Below, one piece after another: positions 1-9,076 of a stretch of 64,000 nucleotides of DNA. Numbering within the stretch: the stretch's first letter is position 1; each line of letters begins with the position of its first letter. The notes below the pieces were generated by a model that saw only the letters and a program-made list of their open reading frames with translations, searched no databases and had not been told where the DNA came from. Origin of the DNA: an uncultured Treponema sp. (lineage in GTDB: Bacteria; Spirochaetota; Spirochaetia; Treponematales; Treponemataceae). The translations under genes were made by a program, and so were the position numbers. Where the stretch lies: the NCBI GenBank assembly GCA_946411505.1, contig CAMKEG010000001.1, forward strand, positions 806,001 through 870,000, given 5' to 3'.

Positions 1-733
1 AACTATCCGGCCATGCGCGAAAAAAAAGTTTTAGGCCATGCTCTTTCGCAAACTGAACGCTCTGAGAGGTTGGAACGGATTTTGTAATCAAAACGCCCAC
101 TCCGGCGCGAACAACCTTTTCAACCATATCCAACGGAACGCGTCCTGACGTAAAAATTGAGGCTTGACTTGCGGGGATGTCGTTCAAAAGCATCCAGCCA
201 AGAACCTTGTCCATAGCGGTGTGACGGCCGATGTCTTCCGCCTCAAAAACCGCCTCGCCGTTTCGAGCTAAAATACAACGGTGGGTTCCGGAAGTTTTCC
301 TGTGCAAATCACCGTCTTCCGCAAATTTTTTTGCCAACGCAAAAATCCATTTCTCCTCAAAGCCGCTTTTAGCTATTTTTTTTAACGGAATTCTTTCATC
401 GTCCATTTCTAAAAATTTATTCTTTGGACAGCATGACTCTTGCTTTTGCAGGCTAGAAAAACAGTCCACTTCTTTTGAAAGAACGACAGAGGCGGCAATT
501 TTTTGCGGACAAATCTCAATCGAAACGATTTGGTCTTTTTTTTCGATTACGCCAAAAGAAAGCAGACATCCTGCGACCAAGTCAACCAAATTTTCGTCAG
601 AACAAACAATGGAAGCCCAAGGATTTCCATTCACTTTTATCAAGAGCCTTCGCTCGTTTAAAAAAAACGCAGTCCTTTCCTCAACCCTTCCGTCTAAAAA
701 AACTCTGCTGATTTTTTTTGGCAAAAAGCTCAT
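1..733 (-). CDS. fdhD: Formate dehydrogenase accessory sulfurtransferase FdhD (3' end cut by window edge)
   Basis: FdhD passes sulfur from a cysteine desulfurase to the molybdenum cofactor bound by formate dehydrogenase, which activates the enzyme in the cytoplasm. About 244 residues are visible and the C-terminus lies beyond position 1. Family signatures seen are TSGTHRC, a Cys-rich ESCCPKN segment, EDIGRHTAMDK, and TSGRVPLDMVEKVVRAG followed by the KSVPTSQ stretch. The ATG at 733-731 overlaps the stop of the upstream MOSC-MogA gene (ATGA), so translation is probably coupled. It is the last visible gene of the formate dehydrogenase/cofactor operon, which fits its role as the final maturation step. 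It is not a stand-alone open frame with its own stop in this window; the reading was made by translating the reverse complement. Confidence 0.93.
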   Translation of the reverse strand, partial: MSFLPKKISRVFLDGRVEERTAFFLNERRLLIKVNGNPWASIVCSDENLVDLVAGCLLSFGVIEKKDQIVSIEICPQKIAASVVLSKEVDCFSSLQKQESCCPKNKFLEMDDERIPLKKIAKSGFEEKWIFALAKKFAEDGDLHRKTSGTHRCILARNGEAVFEAEDIGRHTAMDKVLGWMLLNDIPASQASIFTSGRVPLDMVEKVVRAGVGVLITKSVPTSQSVQFAKEHGLKLFFRAWPDS

Positions 734-1653
734 TCAACAATCTCCCCGCGCAAAAGACAAATCGCATGCTCTAAAACAGGAAGCAAATATTGGACGCATT
801 CTCTTGCCGCTTTAGGGCTTCCCGGCAAATTCACTATCAATGTATTTCCTCGAATAACGCTCGCGCCTCGCGAAAGCATGGCATTTTTTGTAATCGTCAT
901 GCTGTAAGCCCTTAAGGCCTCCGCGATTCCAGGAGCGTTTTTTGTTGAGGCGCGAAGAGTCGCTTCTGGAGTCACATCGCGAGGAGAGAATCCAGTTCCT
1001 CCTGACGTAAATATTACATCCGGCCTTTGAATGTCCGCCAAACTGCAAAGCGTCTTATACAAAGCCTCTTGATCGTCTGGAAGAAGAGAGCGTTGGCAAA
1101 CAAGAAAGCCGGAGTCGGACAAAATTTCTTTTAAAATAGGCCCGCTTTTATCCTCGCGCTCGCCTTTAAAAGAACGGTCGCTAGAAACGATTATCGCCGC
1201 GGAAAAACGTCTTTCGCGCAAAAGCTCAAGCCGATCGCCGGAAGCGACTACCCCACCGTGAACAACTCTGGCAAAAACACCTTCCGTGGGCATAAGACAT
1301 TTTCCGCTTATTTTTGAAATATCGCAAGCGGAATGACATTTTTTTCCAATTTGCGTTATTTCCAGCTCAACATCGTTGCATTTAAAACGAGAGCCGACTG
1401 GGAACGCCTTAAAGTCAAAGCCTTGCGCAAGGAGGTTTTCGCCAAACGCGCCGGGAAAAATTTTGTCTTTCAATCCTGACGTTTTTTTAAACTTTTCAAC
1501 TTCATCCCATGACAAAAGGCTCACCTGCCTCTCGCTTCCGGCATGAGCGTCGTTTTCCAAACCAAAATCCTCCAACAATCTGCAAGAGACTATATCTTTT
1601 TTTACAGTTCCTTTTTTTTCGCTTATGCAAACGGCGCGAATCGTTCCTGTCAT
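730..1653 (-). CDS. MOSC-MogA fusion, molybdenum cofactor sulfur-carrier and adenylyltransferase domains
   Basis: This 307-residue protein joins two domains. The N-terminal MOSC domain (about residues 1-140; GKKCHSAC, GVFARVVHGG and GD motifs) is a metal-sulfur carrier type. The C-terminal MogA/MoaB domain (about 150-307; IIVSSDRSFKGEREDKSG, TSGGTGFSPRDVTPEA and VNLPGSPKA) binds or adenylylates molybdopterin before metal insertion. I chose the ATG at 1653, one base after the moaA stop and with a G-rich stretch upstream, because an earlier in-frame ATG at 1707 would overlap moaA and adds residues unlike the family. The same fusion is known in other anaerobes. It overlaps fdhD by four bases. 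It probably performs the MogA step in this operon, which lacks a separate mogA. Confidence 0.9.
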   Translation of the reverse strand: MTGTIRAVCISEKKGTVKKDIVSCRLLEDFGLENDAHAGSERQVSLLSWDEVEKFKKTSGLKDKIFPGAFGENLLAQGFDFKAFPVGSRFKCNDVELEITQIGKKCHSACDISKISGKCLMPTEGVFARVVHGGVVASGDRLELLRERRFSAAIIVSSDRSFKGEREDKSGPILKEILSDSGFLVCQRSLLPDDQEALYKTLCSLADIQRPDVIFTSGGTGFSPRDVTPEATLRASTKNAPGIAEALRAYSMTITKNAMLSRGASVIRGNTLIVNLPGSPKAARECVQYLLPVLEHAICLLRGEIVE

Positions 1654-1654
1654 T

Positions 1655-2641
1655 TCAGCCCCCAATTTGTGACATGTCTCCCAAAAGGCCGTTTGATTGA
1701 CAAGCAAACGAGCGCGCTTTAGGTTTTCTTTTTAGAGCCGCGAAAATTTTTTCACTCAAGCAATTTTCGATTGTATCAGCGTTTTGATTGGAGCGCAATA
1801 TATTTTTTGTGTCAATAAAATCGTTAGAGCAAAGACAGAGTTTTATACGGCCGTCAGAAAGCAGTCTAAGCCTGTCGCATTCATCGCAAAACGGCTTGCT
1901 AACCGGAGAAATAAAGCCCACCCTGCCTTTAAAACCGTCAAAATAAAAAAGACGGGCAGTTTCGCCCAAATTTTTTCTTGACGCGTTCGCCTTTCCAAAA
2001 CGTTCCTCCAAAGACCTTAGGACACAATCAGAAGAAAGCCCCTTCATTCCAAAGGCGCCGCCAATCGGCATGAGTTCGATAAAACGAATGTCGACAGCGT
2101 TGTCCTTTGCCAAGAAAGCCAAATCAAAAATCTCGTCCTCATTCCAACTGCCAAGAACGCAATTTACCTTTGTCTTAAAGCCCAACAAAAGCGACGTTTC
2201 AACGCTTTTTAAAACAGCGGCCAGACCGTCAAATCCTGTAAGCGACAAAAACTTTTCTTCGCTCAATGTGTCAAGACTTATGTTCACCCTAGAAAGACCG
2301 GCTTTTTTTAGGCCTGCCGCCATGTCGGCAAAAAGGATTCCGTTTGTCGTAAGGCAAAGTTCATCCACGCCAGGAACAGAACGCAAGTTTCTGACTAAAG
2401 ATTGAAGGTCACGGCGCAAAAGCGGCTCTCCGCCGGTAAGCCGAATTTTTTTAACGCCCATTTTTGCCATAACGCGGACAAGGAATTCAATTTCCTCAAA
2501 GCTAAGAATTTCATCGCGAGGCAAAGCCAGGGGGCATTGTTTGGAAACGCAGTATTTGCAACGCAAGTTGCATTTGTCAGTCACCGAAACACGAAGGTAT
2601 CTTATTGAACGTCCAAAAGCGTCGCGCAAGAATTGATTCAA
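1655..2641 (-). CDS. moaA: GTP 3',8-cyclase MoaA (radical SAM)
   Basis: MoaA carries out the first step of molybdopterin synthesis, converting GTP to 3',8-cH2GTP, which MoaC then rearranges. The 328-residue protein has the radical-SAM cluster CNLRCKYC near residue 24, the GGEPLLR SAM-binding motif, and the second C-terminal cluster FCDECDRLRL...LCLC. It ends in Gly-Gly, the C-terminal motif needed for MoaA activity. The start is a TTG at 2641, four bases after the modC stop and preceded by GGAAGGAAG; the N-terminus from here matches the family (DAFGRSIRYLRVSVTDKCN). It is cotranscribed between modC and the MOSC-MogA gene. Confidence 0.95.
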   Translation of the reverse strand: MNQFLRDAFGRSIRYLRVSVTDKCNLRCKYCVSKQCPLALPRDEILSFEEIEFLVRVMAKMGVKKIRLTGGEPLLRRDLQSLVRNLRSVPGVDELCLTTNGILFADMAAGLKKAGLSRVNISLDTLSEEKFLSLTGFDGLAAVLKSVETSLLLGFKTKVNCVLGSWNEDEIFDLAFLAKDNAVDIRFIELMPIGGAFGMKGLSSDCVLRSLEERFGKANASRKNLGETARLFYFDGFKGRVGFISPVSKPFCDECDRLRLLSDGRIKLCLCSNDFIDTKNILRSNQNADTIENCLSEKIFAALKRKPKARSFACQSNGLLGDMSQIGG

Positions 2642-2645
2642 TTTT

Positions 2646-3710
2646 TCAACTTCCTTCCTTATTTAAAAACATAAGCCGCCTTGCGTCGATTTTAACAAAA
2701 AGCTTCTTTTGTTCAAGAGAGGGCTCTATTTTTTTCCAAACTTCTTTTTGGACTTCCCAACAAAGAAGCGACTTAGAGTCGCCCAAAAAGCCGTCATGCC
2801 TAAAATAAATGACATAAGAAAAAGCGTCCTCTATCACGCGCTCAATCTTGCACAGAAAGACATTTTGCCCTCCTTTTTCGCCCGTCTCAAAAAAATGAGC
2901 CCTAAAGCCGGCAAAACCCTTTCGCTCGTTTTTTGGAACAACACTCGAAAAACTCAACTCCATACCCCAATCAAGCGCCGTCGCGCTTTGGCCGCCGTTC
3001 CATTCAAGTCTGGTAATGTTCTTGCAACCGCCAAGAATTGCGCGAGACAAAGTTCGTGGACGCTCAAAAAAATCGAGCTTGTCCATGGGCTCATAAAGAG
3101 TTCCGCTTTCCATCACCGAAATTTTTTTTGAAAGCCTAAAGGCTTCGTTTCTGTCGTGGGTCACTAAAATAGAAGGCCTTTTTTTTTCTTCAAGCAAATC
3201 TAAAATCATTCGTTCAAGCTCCGACTTTCTATTTGAGTCAAGAGCGGAAAAAGGCTCGTCAAACAACAAGGCGTCAGGTTCAGAAGCCAACAGCCTAGCC
3301 AAAGCCACCCGCTGTTTTTCTCCGCCAGAAAGCATGTGGGGATATAAATTTTCTTTTCCCGCAAGCCCAAAGTTTTTTAAACAATGCGCGGCAAAGTCTT
3401 TGTCGCGCGCCGCGCAAACAGCATTTTGAAAGACAGTCATATTAGGAAAAAGGGCGCAGCTTTGAAACAAATATCCAACGCTCCTCTTTTGCGGCGCGAG
3501 GTCTATACGCGTTTCCGAATCAAAAAGAACTCGTCCGTTTAAGATTATTTTTCCATTGTCAGGCTTTTCTATTCCAGCCAAGCATTTCAACAGAAGGCTT
3601 TTTCCAGCGCCAGACGCGCCCAAAACAGAAAGGGTTTCATCGCCTGTTTCAAATTTTGCGTTGAGGAAAAAATTTCCAACACGCTTTTGAACTTGCGCAA
3701 AAAGGCTCAT
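2646..3710 (-). CDS. modC: Molybdate ABC transporter ATP-binding protein ModC
   Basis: ModC is the cytoplasmic ATPase of the ModABC molybdate importer. Visible are a Walker A (GASGAGKS, near residue 33), the ABC signature LSGGEKQRVALARLL, the Walker B LLFDEP and the H-loop SILVTHDR. The C-terminal third is poorly matched to the usual MOP/TOBE domain by eye and may be degenerate. Length is 354 residues, normal for the family. The ATG at 3710 overlaps the modB stop as ATGA. An earlier in-frame start would lie deep inside modB and was rejected. Confidence 0.93.
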   Translation of the reverse strand: MSLFAQVQKRVGNFFLNAKFETGDETLSVLGASGAGKSLLLKCLAGIEKPDNGKIILNGRVLFDSETRIDLAPQKRSVGYLFQSCALFPNMTVFQNAVCAARDKDFAAHCLKNFGLAGKENLYPHMLSGGEKQRVALARLLASEPDALLFDEPFSALDSNRKSELERMILDLLEEKKRPSILVTHDRNEAFRLSKKISVMESGTLYEPMDKLDFFERPRTLSRAILGGCKNITRLEWNGGQSATALDWGMELSFSSVVPKNERKGFAGFRAHFFETGEKGGQNVFLCKIERVIEDAFSYVIYFRHDGFLGDSKSLLCWEVQKEVWKKIEPSLEQKKLFVKIDARRLMFLNKEGS

Positions 3711-4375
3711 AAATTTTCGCTCCTTTTTGAGGCTCGTTCTGTCACAATGTTTATAAAAAACAATGTAACGATTGAAAAAGCGAATATTATCAAGACCCAC
3801 CTAAACGCAAGCGCCTTGTCTCCTCCCTGCATCGCCGTATAGACGGCCACAGACATAGTTTGGGTCTTTTTTGGAATGTTTCCAGCGACCATTATAGTCG
3901 CGCCAAATTCCCCCAACGAGCGCGCGAACGAAAGAACAGTGGCGGCCGCAATTCCATGGCGAGAAAGGGGAATCATTATTTTGAAAAATATATAAAATTC
4001 GCGCAAGCCCAAAGTTCTAGCCGCGTTGATTATTTCAGAATCGATTTGCGAGAACGCGCCTCTTGTAGTCCGATACATCACTGGAAAAGAAACCGCGGCA
4101 GCCGCCAAAGCTCCGCCTTGCCATGTGAACAAAATATTTTTTCCAAAACGAGCAAGGACAGAACCGGCAATTCCGTTCCGTCCAAAAAAAGCCAACAAAA
4201 AAAATCCAACGACTGTCGGAGGAAGTACAAGCGGAAGAGAAAGAAATGCGTCAACAAAAAACTTTGCCCGGCCAGCGCGACCCACCAACCATGCGGCAAA
4301 AAGGCCTAAAAAAAATGTTATGGCCGTTGACATAAGAGCCACCTTGCACGAAATGAACAGAGGCGAAAAATCCAT
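3707..4375 (-). CDS. modB: Molybdate ABC transporter permease ModB
   Basis: ModB is the membrane channel of the molybdate importer. The 222-residue protein has several hydrophobic spans (for example ALMSTAITFFLGLFAAWLVG and LPLVLPPTVVGFFLLAFFG) and the permease EAA-type loop with AARTLGLREFYIFFKI and SLGEFGATIMVAG. The PLVLPPTVVG stretch is characteristic of ModB. The ATG at 4375 overlaps the modA stop as TGATG; a TTG one codon upstream is possible but less likely. It sits between modA and modC as in other modABC operons. Confidence 0.94.
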   Translation of the reverse strand: MDFSPLFISCKVALMSTAITFFLGLFAAWLVGRAGRAKFFVDAFLSLPLVLPPTVVGFFLLAFFGRNGIAGSVLARFGKNILFTWQGGALAAAAVSFPVMYRTTRGAFSQIDSEIINAARTLGLREFYIFFKIMIPLSRHGIAAATVLSFARSLGEFGATIMVAGNIPKKTQTMSVAVYTAMQGGDKALAFRWVLIIFAFSIVTLFFINIVTERASKRSENL

Positions 4376-5202
4376 CAATTATATTCCTTTTCTAATGGAA
4401 CAAAACACGCGTCTCTAAAAATGGTGTCCGACTCGTCCGAATAAAGAAAATCAACAAAAGATTTAGCGACGCCTTTATTTTTGCATGATTTGACAATTCC
4501 AACAGGATAAATCACAGGAGGACAGGAGCCCTCTGGAGAACTTGCGGCGACAGAAACTTTTTCGCTAAAAGCCGCGTCGCTTGCGTAAACAATTCCAGCG
4601 TCACAAACGCCTTCCTCAACCCAAACTAGAGCGGTCCTAACATCACTTGCATAATTTGCCTTAGCCTGAACCGTCTCCCAAATTCCTAACGACTCGCAAA
4701 CAGTCTTTGCGTATTGCCCCGCAGGAACGCTTTTTATTTCGCCAACCGCAACCAACTTCACTTCCGGCAAGGCAAGATCGTAAAATGACGACACGGCGGC
4801 GCCTCCTTTGTCGGAAACGGCTTTATCCTTATCGTTTTTTGGAACAATCAAAACAAGACGGTTTTTGAGCAAATCATAGACAGAGTCTTTGTCAACAAGA
4901 TCTTTTTCTAAAAGCGCGTTCATTTGTTTTTTTGCGGCGGAAATAAAAACATCGCACGGCGCGCCCTCCTCAATTTGCGCTTGAAGAGCGCCAGACCCGC
5001 CAAAAGAAAAAAGAACATTCACATTAGGATTTCGCTTCTCATAAGCGGTTTTTATGCGGCCACAAACATCCGTCAAAGATGCGGCCGCCAAAACCGTTAT
5101 TTCCGTCTTATCTGAATTCTTTTTGCCGCAAGACGACAAAAAAAATTCAGATAAAAAACATGCGACAAAAATCAAGCTAAAAACAAATGCCGTTTTTTTC
5201 AT
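4375..5202 (-). CDS. modA: Molybdate-binding lipoprotein ModA
   Basis: ModA captures molybdate (possibly also tungstate) outside the cytoplasmic membrane and hands it to ModB. The 275-residue precursor has a lipoprotein signal with the lipobox LSSC, Cys25, so it is probably anchored to a membrane. Motifs include AAASLTDVCGRI, FSFGGSGALQAQIEEGAPCDVF, GEIKSVPAGQYAK and ASDVRTALVWVEEG, all at the expected places of the ligand-binding fold. A strong Shine-Dalgarno (AAAGGAGTGG) precedes the ATG. The start overlaps the moaC stop by four bases. Metal preference cannot be decided by eye. Confidence 0.95.
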   Translation of the reverse strand: MKKTAFVFSLIFVACFLSEFFLSSCGKKNSDKTEITVLAAASLTDVCGRIKTAYEKRNPNVNVLFSFGGSGALQAQIEEGAPCDVFISAAKKQMNALLEKDLVDKDSVYDLLKNRLVLIVPKNDKDKAVSDKGGAAVSSFYDLALPEVKLVAVGEIKSVPAGQYAKTVCESLGIWETVQAKANYASDVRTALVWVEEGVCDAGIVYASDAAFSEKVSVAASSPEGSCPPVIYPVGIVKSCKNKGVAKSFVDFLYSDESDTIFRDACFVPLEKEYN

Positions 5203-5681
5203 TTTCCACTCCTTTTATACAAACCTGACTTTCCGCCAAATTTTTCCTCCAGACGGATTTCGCCTATTTCCATTTCTTTATCTAACGCCTTGCACATGTC
5301 ATAAATAGTTAGAAGAGCGACGCTTGTTCCTGTCAACGCCTCCATTTCGGCTCCAGTGTTTCCAACAAGCTTGACAGAACACTCGCACAAAATCTTTTTT
5401 TTGTCTGAAAGCGCCTTAAAATCAATCGTGACATTTGAAAGCGAAAGAGGATGGCATAAAGGAATCAAATCCGAAGTTCGTTTCGCGGCCATTATGCCGG
5501 CTATTCTGGCCGCGGCAAAAACATCCCCCTTAGGAACCTTGTCCTCCCTGAGCACGTCCAAAACTTTTTGGCTTACCTTAATGCTTCCGCTTGCGCAAGC
5601 GCCTCTTGCGCTTTGAGGCTTTTCGCTTACATCAACCATGCAAGCCCTTCCTTTTTCATCTATGTGAGTGAACTCATTCAT
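5199..5681 (-). CDS. moaC: Cyclic pyranopterin monophosphate synthase MoaC
   Basis: MoaC converts the MoaA product into cyclic pyranopterin monophosphate. The 160-residue protein carries the family N-terminus MNEFTHIDEKGRACMVDVS, the LIPLCHPL motif and the MEALTGTSVALLTIYDMCKA helix containing conserved catalytic residues. I set the start at 5681, preceded by AAGGAGGCGGAT; a longer frame upstream overlaps the preceding gene and has no family match. Together with MoaA the operon covers the first pathway step. I see no moaD/moaE (molybdopterin synthase) in the window, so these must lie elsewhere or beyond position 1. Confidence 0.95.
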   Translation of the reverse strand: MNEFTHIDEKGRACMVDVSEKPQSARGACASGSIKVSQKVLDVLREDKVPKGDVFAAARIAGIMAAKRTSDLIPLCHPLSLSNVTIDFKALSDKKKILCECSVKLVGNTGAEMEALTGTSVALLTIYDMCKALDKEMEIGEIRLEEKFGGKSGLYKRSGK

Positions 5682-5691
5682 ATCCGCCTCC

Positions 5692-6744
5692 TTATCGCAA
5701 GCCGCGCGCGACCGAGCCAAATCCACAATTAGGATAACGACACTCCTTGCAGCCATGGCAAAGGCCGCCTTCGCCAAACGAGCTCAAATCCTTTGCGGAA
5801 AGGCGCTCTCCGCAAAGAAGGCGCGGCAAACACAAATCAAAAATTGTTCTTGCCGCATACATGACGCACCCAGGAAGACCTAAAACTGGAATCATTTTTT
5901 TTCCGCGCCTCAAATACGAAAGCAAAAACATGGCGCCTGGCAAAACTGGAGCGCCGTACGAAACAATCTTTGCGCCGCACGCTTTTATGGCGGCGGGAGT
6001 TCTGTCGTCAGGATCAACGCTCATTCCGCCCGTACATAAAATCAAGTCGGCGCCGGCGTCAGCGAACGATAGAATTTCTTTTTTAATCTCTTCCAAATCG
6101 TCGCCAGGAAAAACCTGTCCGATGACATTCACTTCATATTCCATAAGTTTTGATTTTAATGTCGCCCCAAAAGCGTCTTTTATCAAACCTTTTTTTATTT
6201 CACTCCCCGTCGTCACAATGGCGGCATTTTTATGAACAAATGGAATTATTTTCAAAAGCGGCTCTCTTCCAACAATTCGAACGGCGCGGCGCATTTTTTT
6301 TTCCTCTATCACAAGAGGAATTATTCGCGTTCCTGCAATTTTGTCGCCAACATTTACCGGAAGGTTTCCATGAATCGTCGCGACCATCATCTGTCCAATA
6401 TTGTTTAACTTGAAGAGGGCCTTTGAATTTATTTTTAAGACCCCTTTTTTTTCCGCAAAAATTTCTATTTTTCCTTCGCTAGGCTCCGAAGCCCTCATGT
6501 CGCTTGAATCTTTCATGCATATGTCGCAAAGAATTTTGGCCGCGTCATTTTCGTGCAGAAAGCCTTTTTTATTTTCCCAAACATAAAGATTCTCTTTTCC
6601 TATGGAAAGCAAGACAGGAATGTCTTTTTCTTGAACAATATGGCCTTTTTTAAAAACCGGCCCTTTTTTTTGCCCAGGAATGATTTGGGTCATGTCATGG
6701 CAAAGAACGCAACCAACAGCGTCTTTTGTCTTTACAAGCTTCAA
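5692..6744 (-). CDS. MoeA-like molybdopterin-binding protein with C-terminal Cys cluster
   Basis: This 350-residue protein belongs to a MoeA/MogA-related group with a shortened N-terminal half and a molybdopterin-binding domain (ATVVTTGSE-like VTTGSEIKKG, LILCTGGMSVDPDDRTPAA, VLGLPGCVMY). It ends with a Cys-rich tail (GLCHGCKECRYPNCGFG) that could bind a metal or cluster. The N-terminus DAVGCVLCHDMTQIIPG is characteristic of the group in anaerobes. The start is TTG at 6744, overlapping the mobAB stop (TTGA) and preceded by AAAGGAGGGG. It is distinct from the full-length MoeA two genes upstream; the exact reaction is not known to me, and a role in cofactor handling is inferred from family and context. 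Confidence 0.85.
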   Translation of the reverse strand: MKLVKTKDAVGCVLCHDMTQIIPGQKKGPVFKKGHIVQEKDIPVLLSIGKENLYVWENKKGFLHENDAAKILCDICMKDSSDMRASEPSEGKIEIFAEKKGVLKINSKALFKLNNIGQMMVATIHGNLPVNVGDKIAGTRIIPLVIEEKKMRRAVRIVGREPLLKIIPFVHKNAAIVTTGSEIKKGLIKDAFGATLKSKLMEYEVNVIGQVFPGDDLEEIKKEILSFADAGADLILCTGGMSVDPDDRTPAAIKACGAKIVSYGAPVLPGAMFLLSYLRRGKKMIPVLGLPGCVMYAARTIFDLCLPRLLCGERLSAKDLSSFGEGGLCHGCKECRYPNCGFGSVARGLR

Positions 6745-7874
6745 AACGCCCCTCCTTTAAAAAAATCTTCAACGCAGGAAAAAATCCGTTCAAAGTCGTC
6801 CGTGTTAAAACTTGGAATGCCGTCTTCTGAAAAAAAATTGAAATCAGAAGCCCTGCAAATTAGATTTTTTTTACAAAAAGATTTTTCGCAAATTCCCTTT
6901 CGCAAGAGCTCTACTTTAGGAAAATCCGAATTCTTCAATCCTTCTATCACAACATAATCAAGACTAGAATTAAGGGCCAGCGCATTTTTTATCAAATCGT
7001 CAGGACAAACCTTGCGGGCCTTTGAACAAAACATAAAGCGCCCTTCAGAAAAGACGGCGGAACTTTCAGAGCCCGCTTTAGAAAACAAAAATGTGTCTGT
7101 TCCTTCCGCGTCAGAAAAACAATCATGGCCGTCATGTTTTATAGCGGCGCATTTATAACCGCGTTTTTTAGCCTCTAACAACAAAGCCAAAACCATTCGC
7201 GTTTTTCCGCTATTCTTTAGCCCGCTGACGCAAAAAACAAAAGGCTTTTTTGCCGCCTCCAAGTCCTTTGGAAAATTTATATTAGAAAAAATCTTTTTGT
7301 CAAAAAAACATTTTTCAATTGGAATAAATTTCGTAGGCGCAAGCTCAAAAAGCCTTGTGATTTTCCGCTCGCCGTTTTTCAGCAGCCCCTCAACCGCTGG
7401 AAGAGCGTTTTTGTTATAAATCGCGCAAAGGGGCTCCGGCCTGTCGTCCATAGTCGGAACATAGCAATCATAATCTGAGCAAAGAAAGAGAGCTAAAAAA
7501 TCAACGAAGGATTTTTTGACAAAAGGCATGTCGCAGGCGCAAACAAAAAGCGTCTCGCTTTTACTTTTTAAAAGCGCTCTCCGCAGCCCTTCCAAAGGGC
7601 CTCTTTCATGAGTCTCGTCAAATATAAATCTTGTTTTATCGGACAAATTCAACTCTTCGCAAAGAGGAAAAAGCGTTTCACTGTATAGTTCGCTCCGCCC
7701 TTTATCTTTTGCGCAAAACAATATTTCGTCAAAACTTGAGAATTCCACAAGAAAGCGCTCTAAAAAAGTTTTTCCGCCTAAAAGAAGAAGCGCTTTGTCT
7801 TTTTTCATTCGAGAACTTTCGCCGCCACAAAGAATGGCGACAGAAATTTTTTTAGCGGCGTCGTTTTTCACCAT
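6741..7874 (-). CDS. mobAB: MobA-MobB fusion, molybdopterin guanylyltransferase and GTP-binding partner
   Basis: Two cofactor-maturation proteins are fused in 377 residues. The N-terminal MobA domain (about 1-200) has the nucleotidyltransferase motif LCGGESSRMKKDKALL and CACDMPF, and attaches GMP to the molybdenum cofactor to make the bis-MGD form used by formate dehydrogenase. The C-terminal MobB domain (about 205-377) has a P-loop (GLKNSGKTRM) and the KHDGHD motif. The ATG at 7874 lies two bases after the moeA stop. An in-frame upstream extension runs into moeA and is not favoured. A fusion keeps the two partners at equal levels. Confidence 0.92.
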   Translation of the reverse strand: MVKNDAAKKISVAILCGGESSRMKKDKALLLLGGKTFLERFLVEFSSFDEILFCAKDKGRSELYSETLFPLCEELNLSDKTRFIFDETHERGPLEGLRRALLKSKSETLFVCACDMPFVKKSFVDFLALFLCSDYDCYVPTMDDRPEPLCAIYNKNALPAVEGLLKNGERKITRLFELAPTKFIPIEKCFFDKKIFSNINFPKDLEAAKKPFVFCVSGLKNSGKTRMVLALLLEAKKRGYKCAAIKHDGHDCFSDAEGTDTFLFSKAGSESSAVFSEGRFMFCSKARKVCPDDLIKNALALNSSLDYVVIEGLKNSDFPKVELLRKGICEKSFCKKNLICRASDFNFFSEDGIPSFNTDDFERIFSCVEDFFKGGAF

Positions 7875-7876
7875 AA

Positions 7877-9076
7877 TTACGCCCCCGCCATGACAACTTG
7901 AACTTTGTCGCCAGGAACAATCGCTTTTTTTGCCGGAATGTCGATGTAGCAATTGCAGTCAACCAAATTTCCTATAATTGAAGAGGCATGATTTTTAGAA
8001 GGCAGAAAAACTTTTCCATTCTCCATGCGAGCGCGCAAAAGCCGTCGGCGGACGCTTGTTTTATCATAATCGCTTTGCAAAATTGCGCAAGTCTTTTTTA
8101 ACTCAAAAGAATCCGAGCGCATAAGGCTCGCAGCCGCATGATAGAAATAAAGGTCAAAATTTACAAAGGCCGCAAAAGGATTTCCTGAAAGGCTTAAAAC
8201 AAATTTATTGTCCAACAAAGTTCCGCGCGTCGGCGTTCCTGGCTGAACGTTCACATTGCAAAAAAGCGTTTTGGCTCCAAGAGACTCCAAGACCTGCGGA
8301 AGAAAGTCTTTTTTTCCGACAGAAACTCCCCCCGTAGTGATTACAATGTCCGAATCGCGGACGGCGCCTTTTATTTCCTCAGTTATTCGCATCTTGTCAT
8401 CGACTATGATTTTTTCACGAACAACAAGAAAGCCCATTTGCGTCACGGAACAAGAAAAAGCGCTTCCGAGGCTTGAGTAGACTTTTCCTTTTTCTAACGA
8501 ACGCCCTGGCTCTTGCAACTCGCTTCCAACGCATAGAATGGAAACTCTAGCGGGCCTTTTAACCTTCACAGACGCAAAGCCGGCGCCAGAAAGCAAGGCC
8601 AGTTCCGCGCGGCCAAGGCGCTTTCCAGCAGGCAACAGCCGTTCGTTTTTTTTAACATCTTCTCCAAGAACGCAACAATTTTTAAAAGGCTCGCCGCCTT
8701 TATAAATCAAAACTTTTTTTTCGCCGTAGTCAGAGTCCTCTTGCATTACAACGGTGTCATAGCCTGACGGAAGCGGCGAGCCTGTCATAACTCGGACGGC
8801 AGTTTTTTTTGCATAAGGAATTTCTTTCCACTCGCCGGCATAAAGTTCTTCCAGCACATCAAGTTCAACGGGATTTTCCTTGCTCGCTCCATCGACATCA
8901 AAAGAACTAACAGCGTATCCATCCATCGCGGACTTAGAAAAAGGCGGAATATTTATTGGCGAAAAAACATCCTCAAAAAGAATCTTTCCGTATGAATCCT
9001 TCAAAGCCGTCTCTTCAAATTCCAAAATTGGAGAGAGGCTTTGTTTGACAAGAGCCTGCGCCTCTTCAATTTCCAT
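7877..9076 (-). CDS. moeA: Molybdopterin molybdenumtransferase MoeA
   Basis: MoeA inserts molybdate into adenylylated molybdopterin. The 399-residue length is normal. Motifs are PPFSKSAMDGYAV near residue 40, VRVMTGSPLPSGYDTVVMQED, the MogA-like binding site ITTGGVSVGKKDF and LSGNPFAAFVNF near the C-terminal domain. The ATG at 9076 has GGAG upstream and overlaps the 3' end of fdhA by 11 bases, so translation is probably coupled to the dehydrogenase. The paralogous short MoeA-like protein encoded two genes downstream suggests division of labour. Confidence 0.95.
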   Translation of the reverse strand: MEIEEAQALVKQSLSPILEFEETALKDSYGKILFEDVFSPINIPPFSKSAMDGYAVSSFDVDGASKENPVELDVLEELYAGEWKEIPYAKKTAVRVMTGSPLPSGYDTVVMQEDSDYGEKKVLIYKGGEPFKNCCVLGEDVKKNERLLPAGKRLGRAELALLSGAGFASVKVKRPARVSILCVGSELQEPGRSLEKGKVYSSLGSAFSCSVTQMGFLVVREKIIVDDKMRITEEIKGAVRDSDIVITTGGVSVGKKDFLPQVLESLGAKTLFCNVNVQPGTPTRGTLLDNKFVLSLSGNPFAAFVNFDLYFYHAAASLMRSDSFELKKTCAILQSDYDKTSVRRRLLRARMENGKVFLPSKNHASSIIGNLVDCNCYIDIPAKKAIVPGDKVQVVMAGA

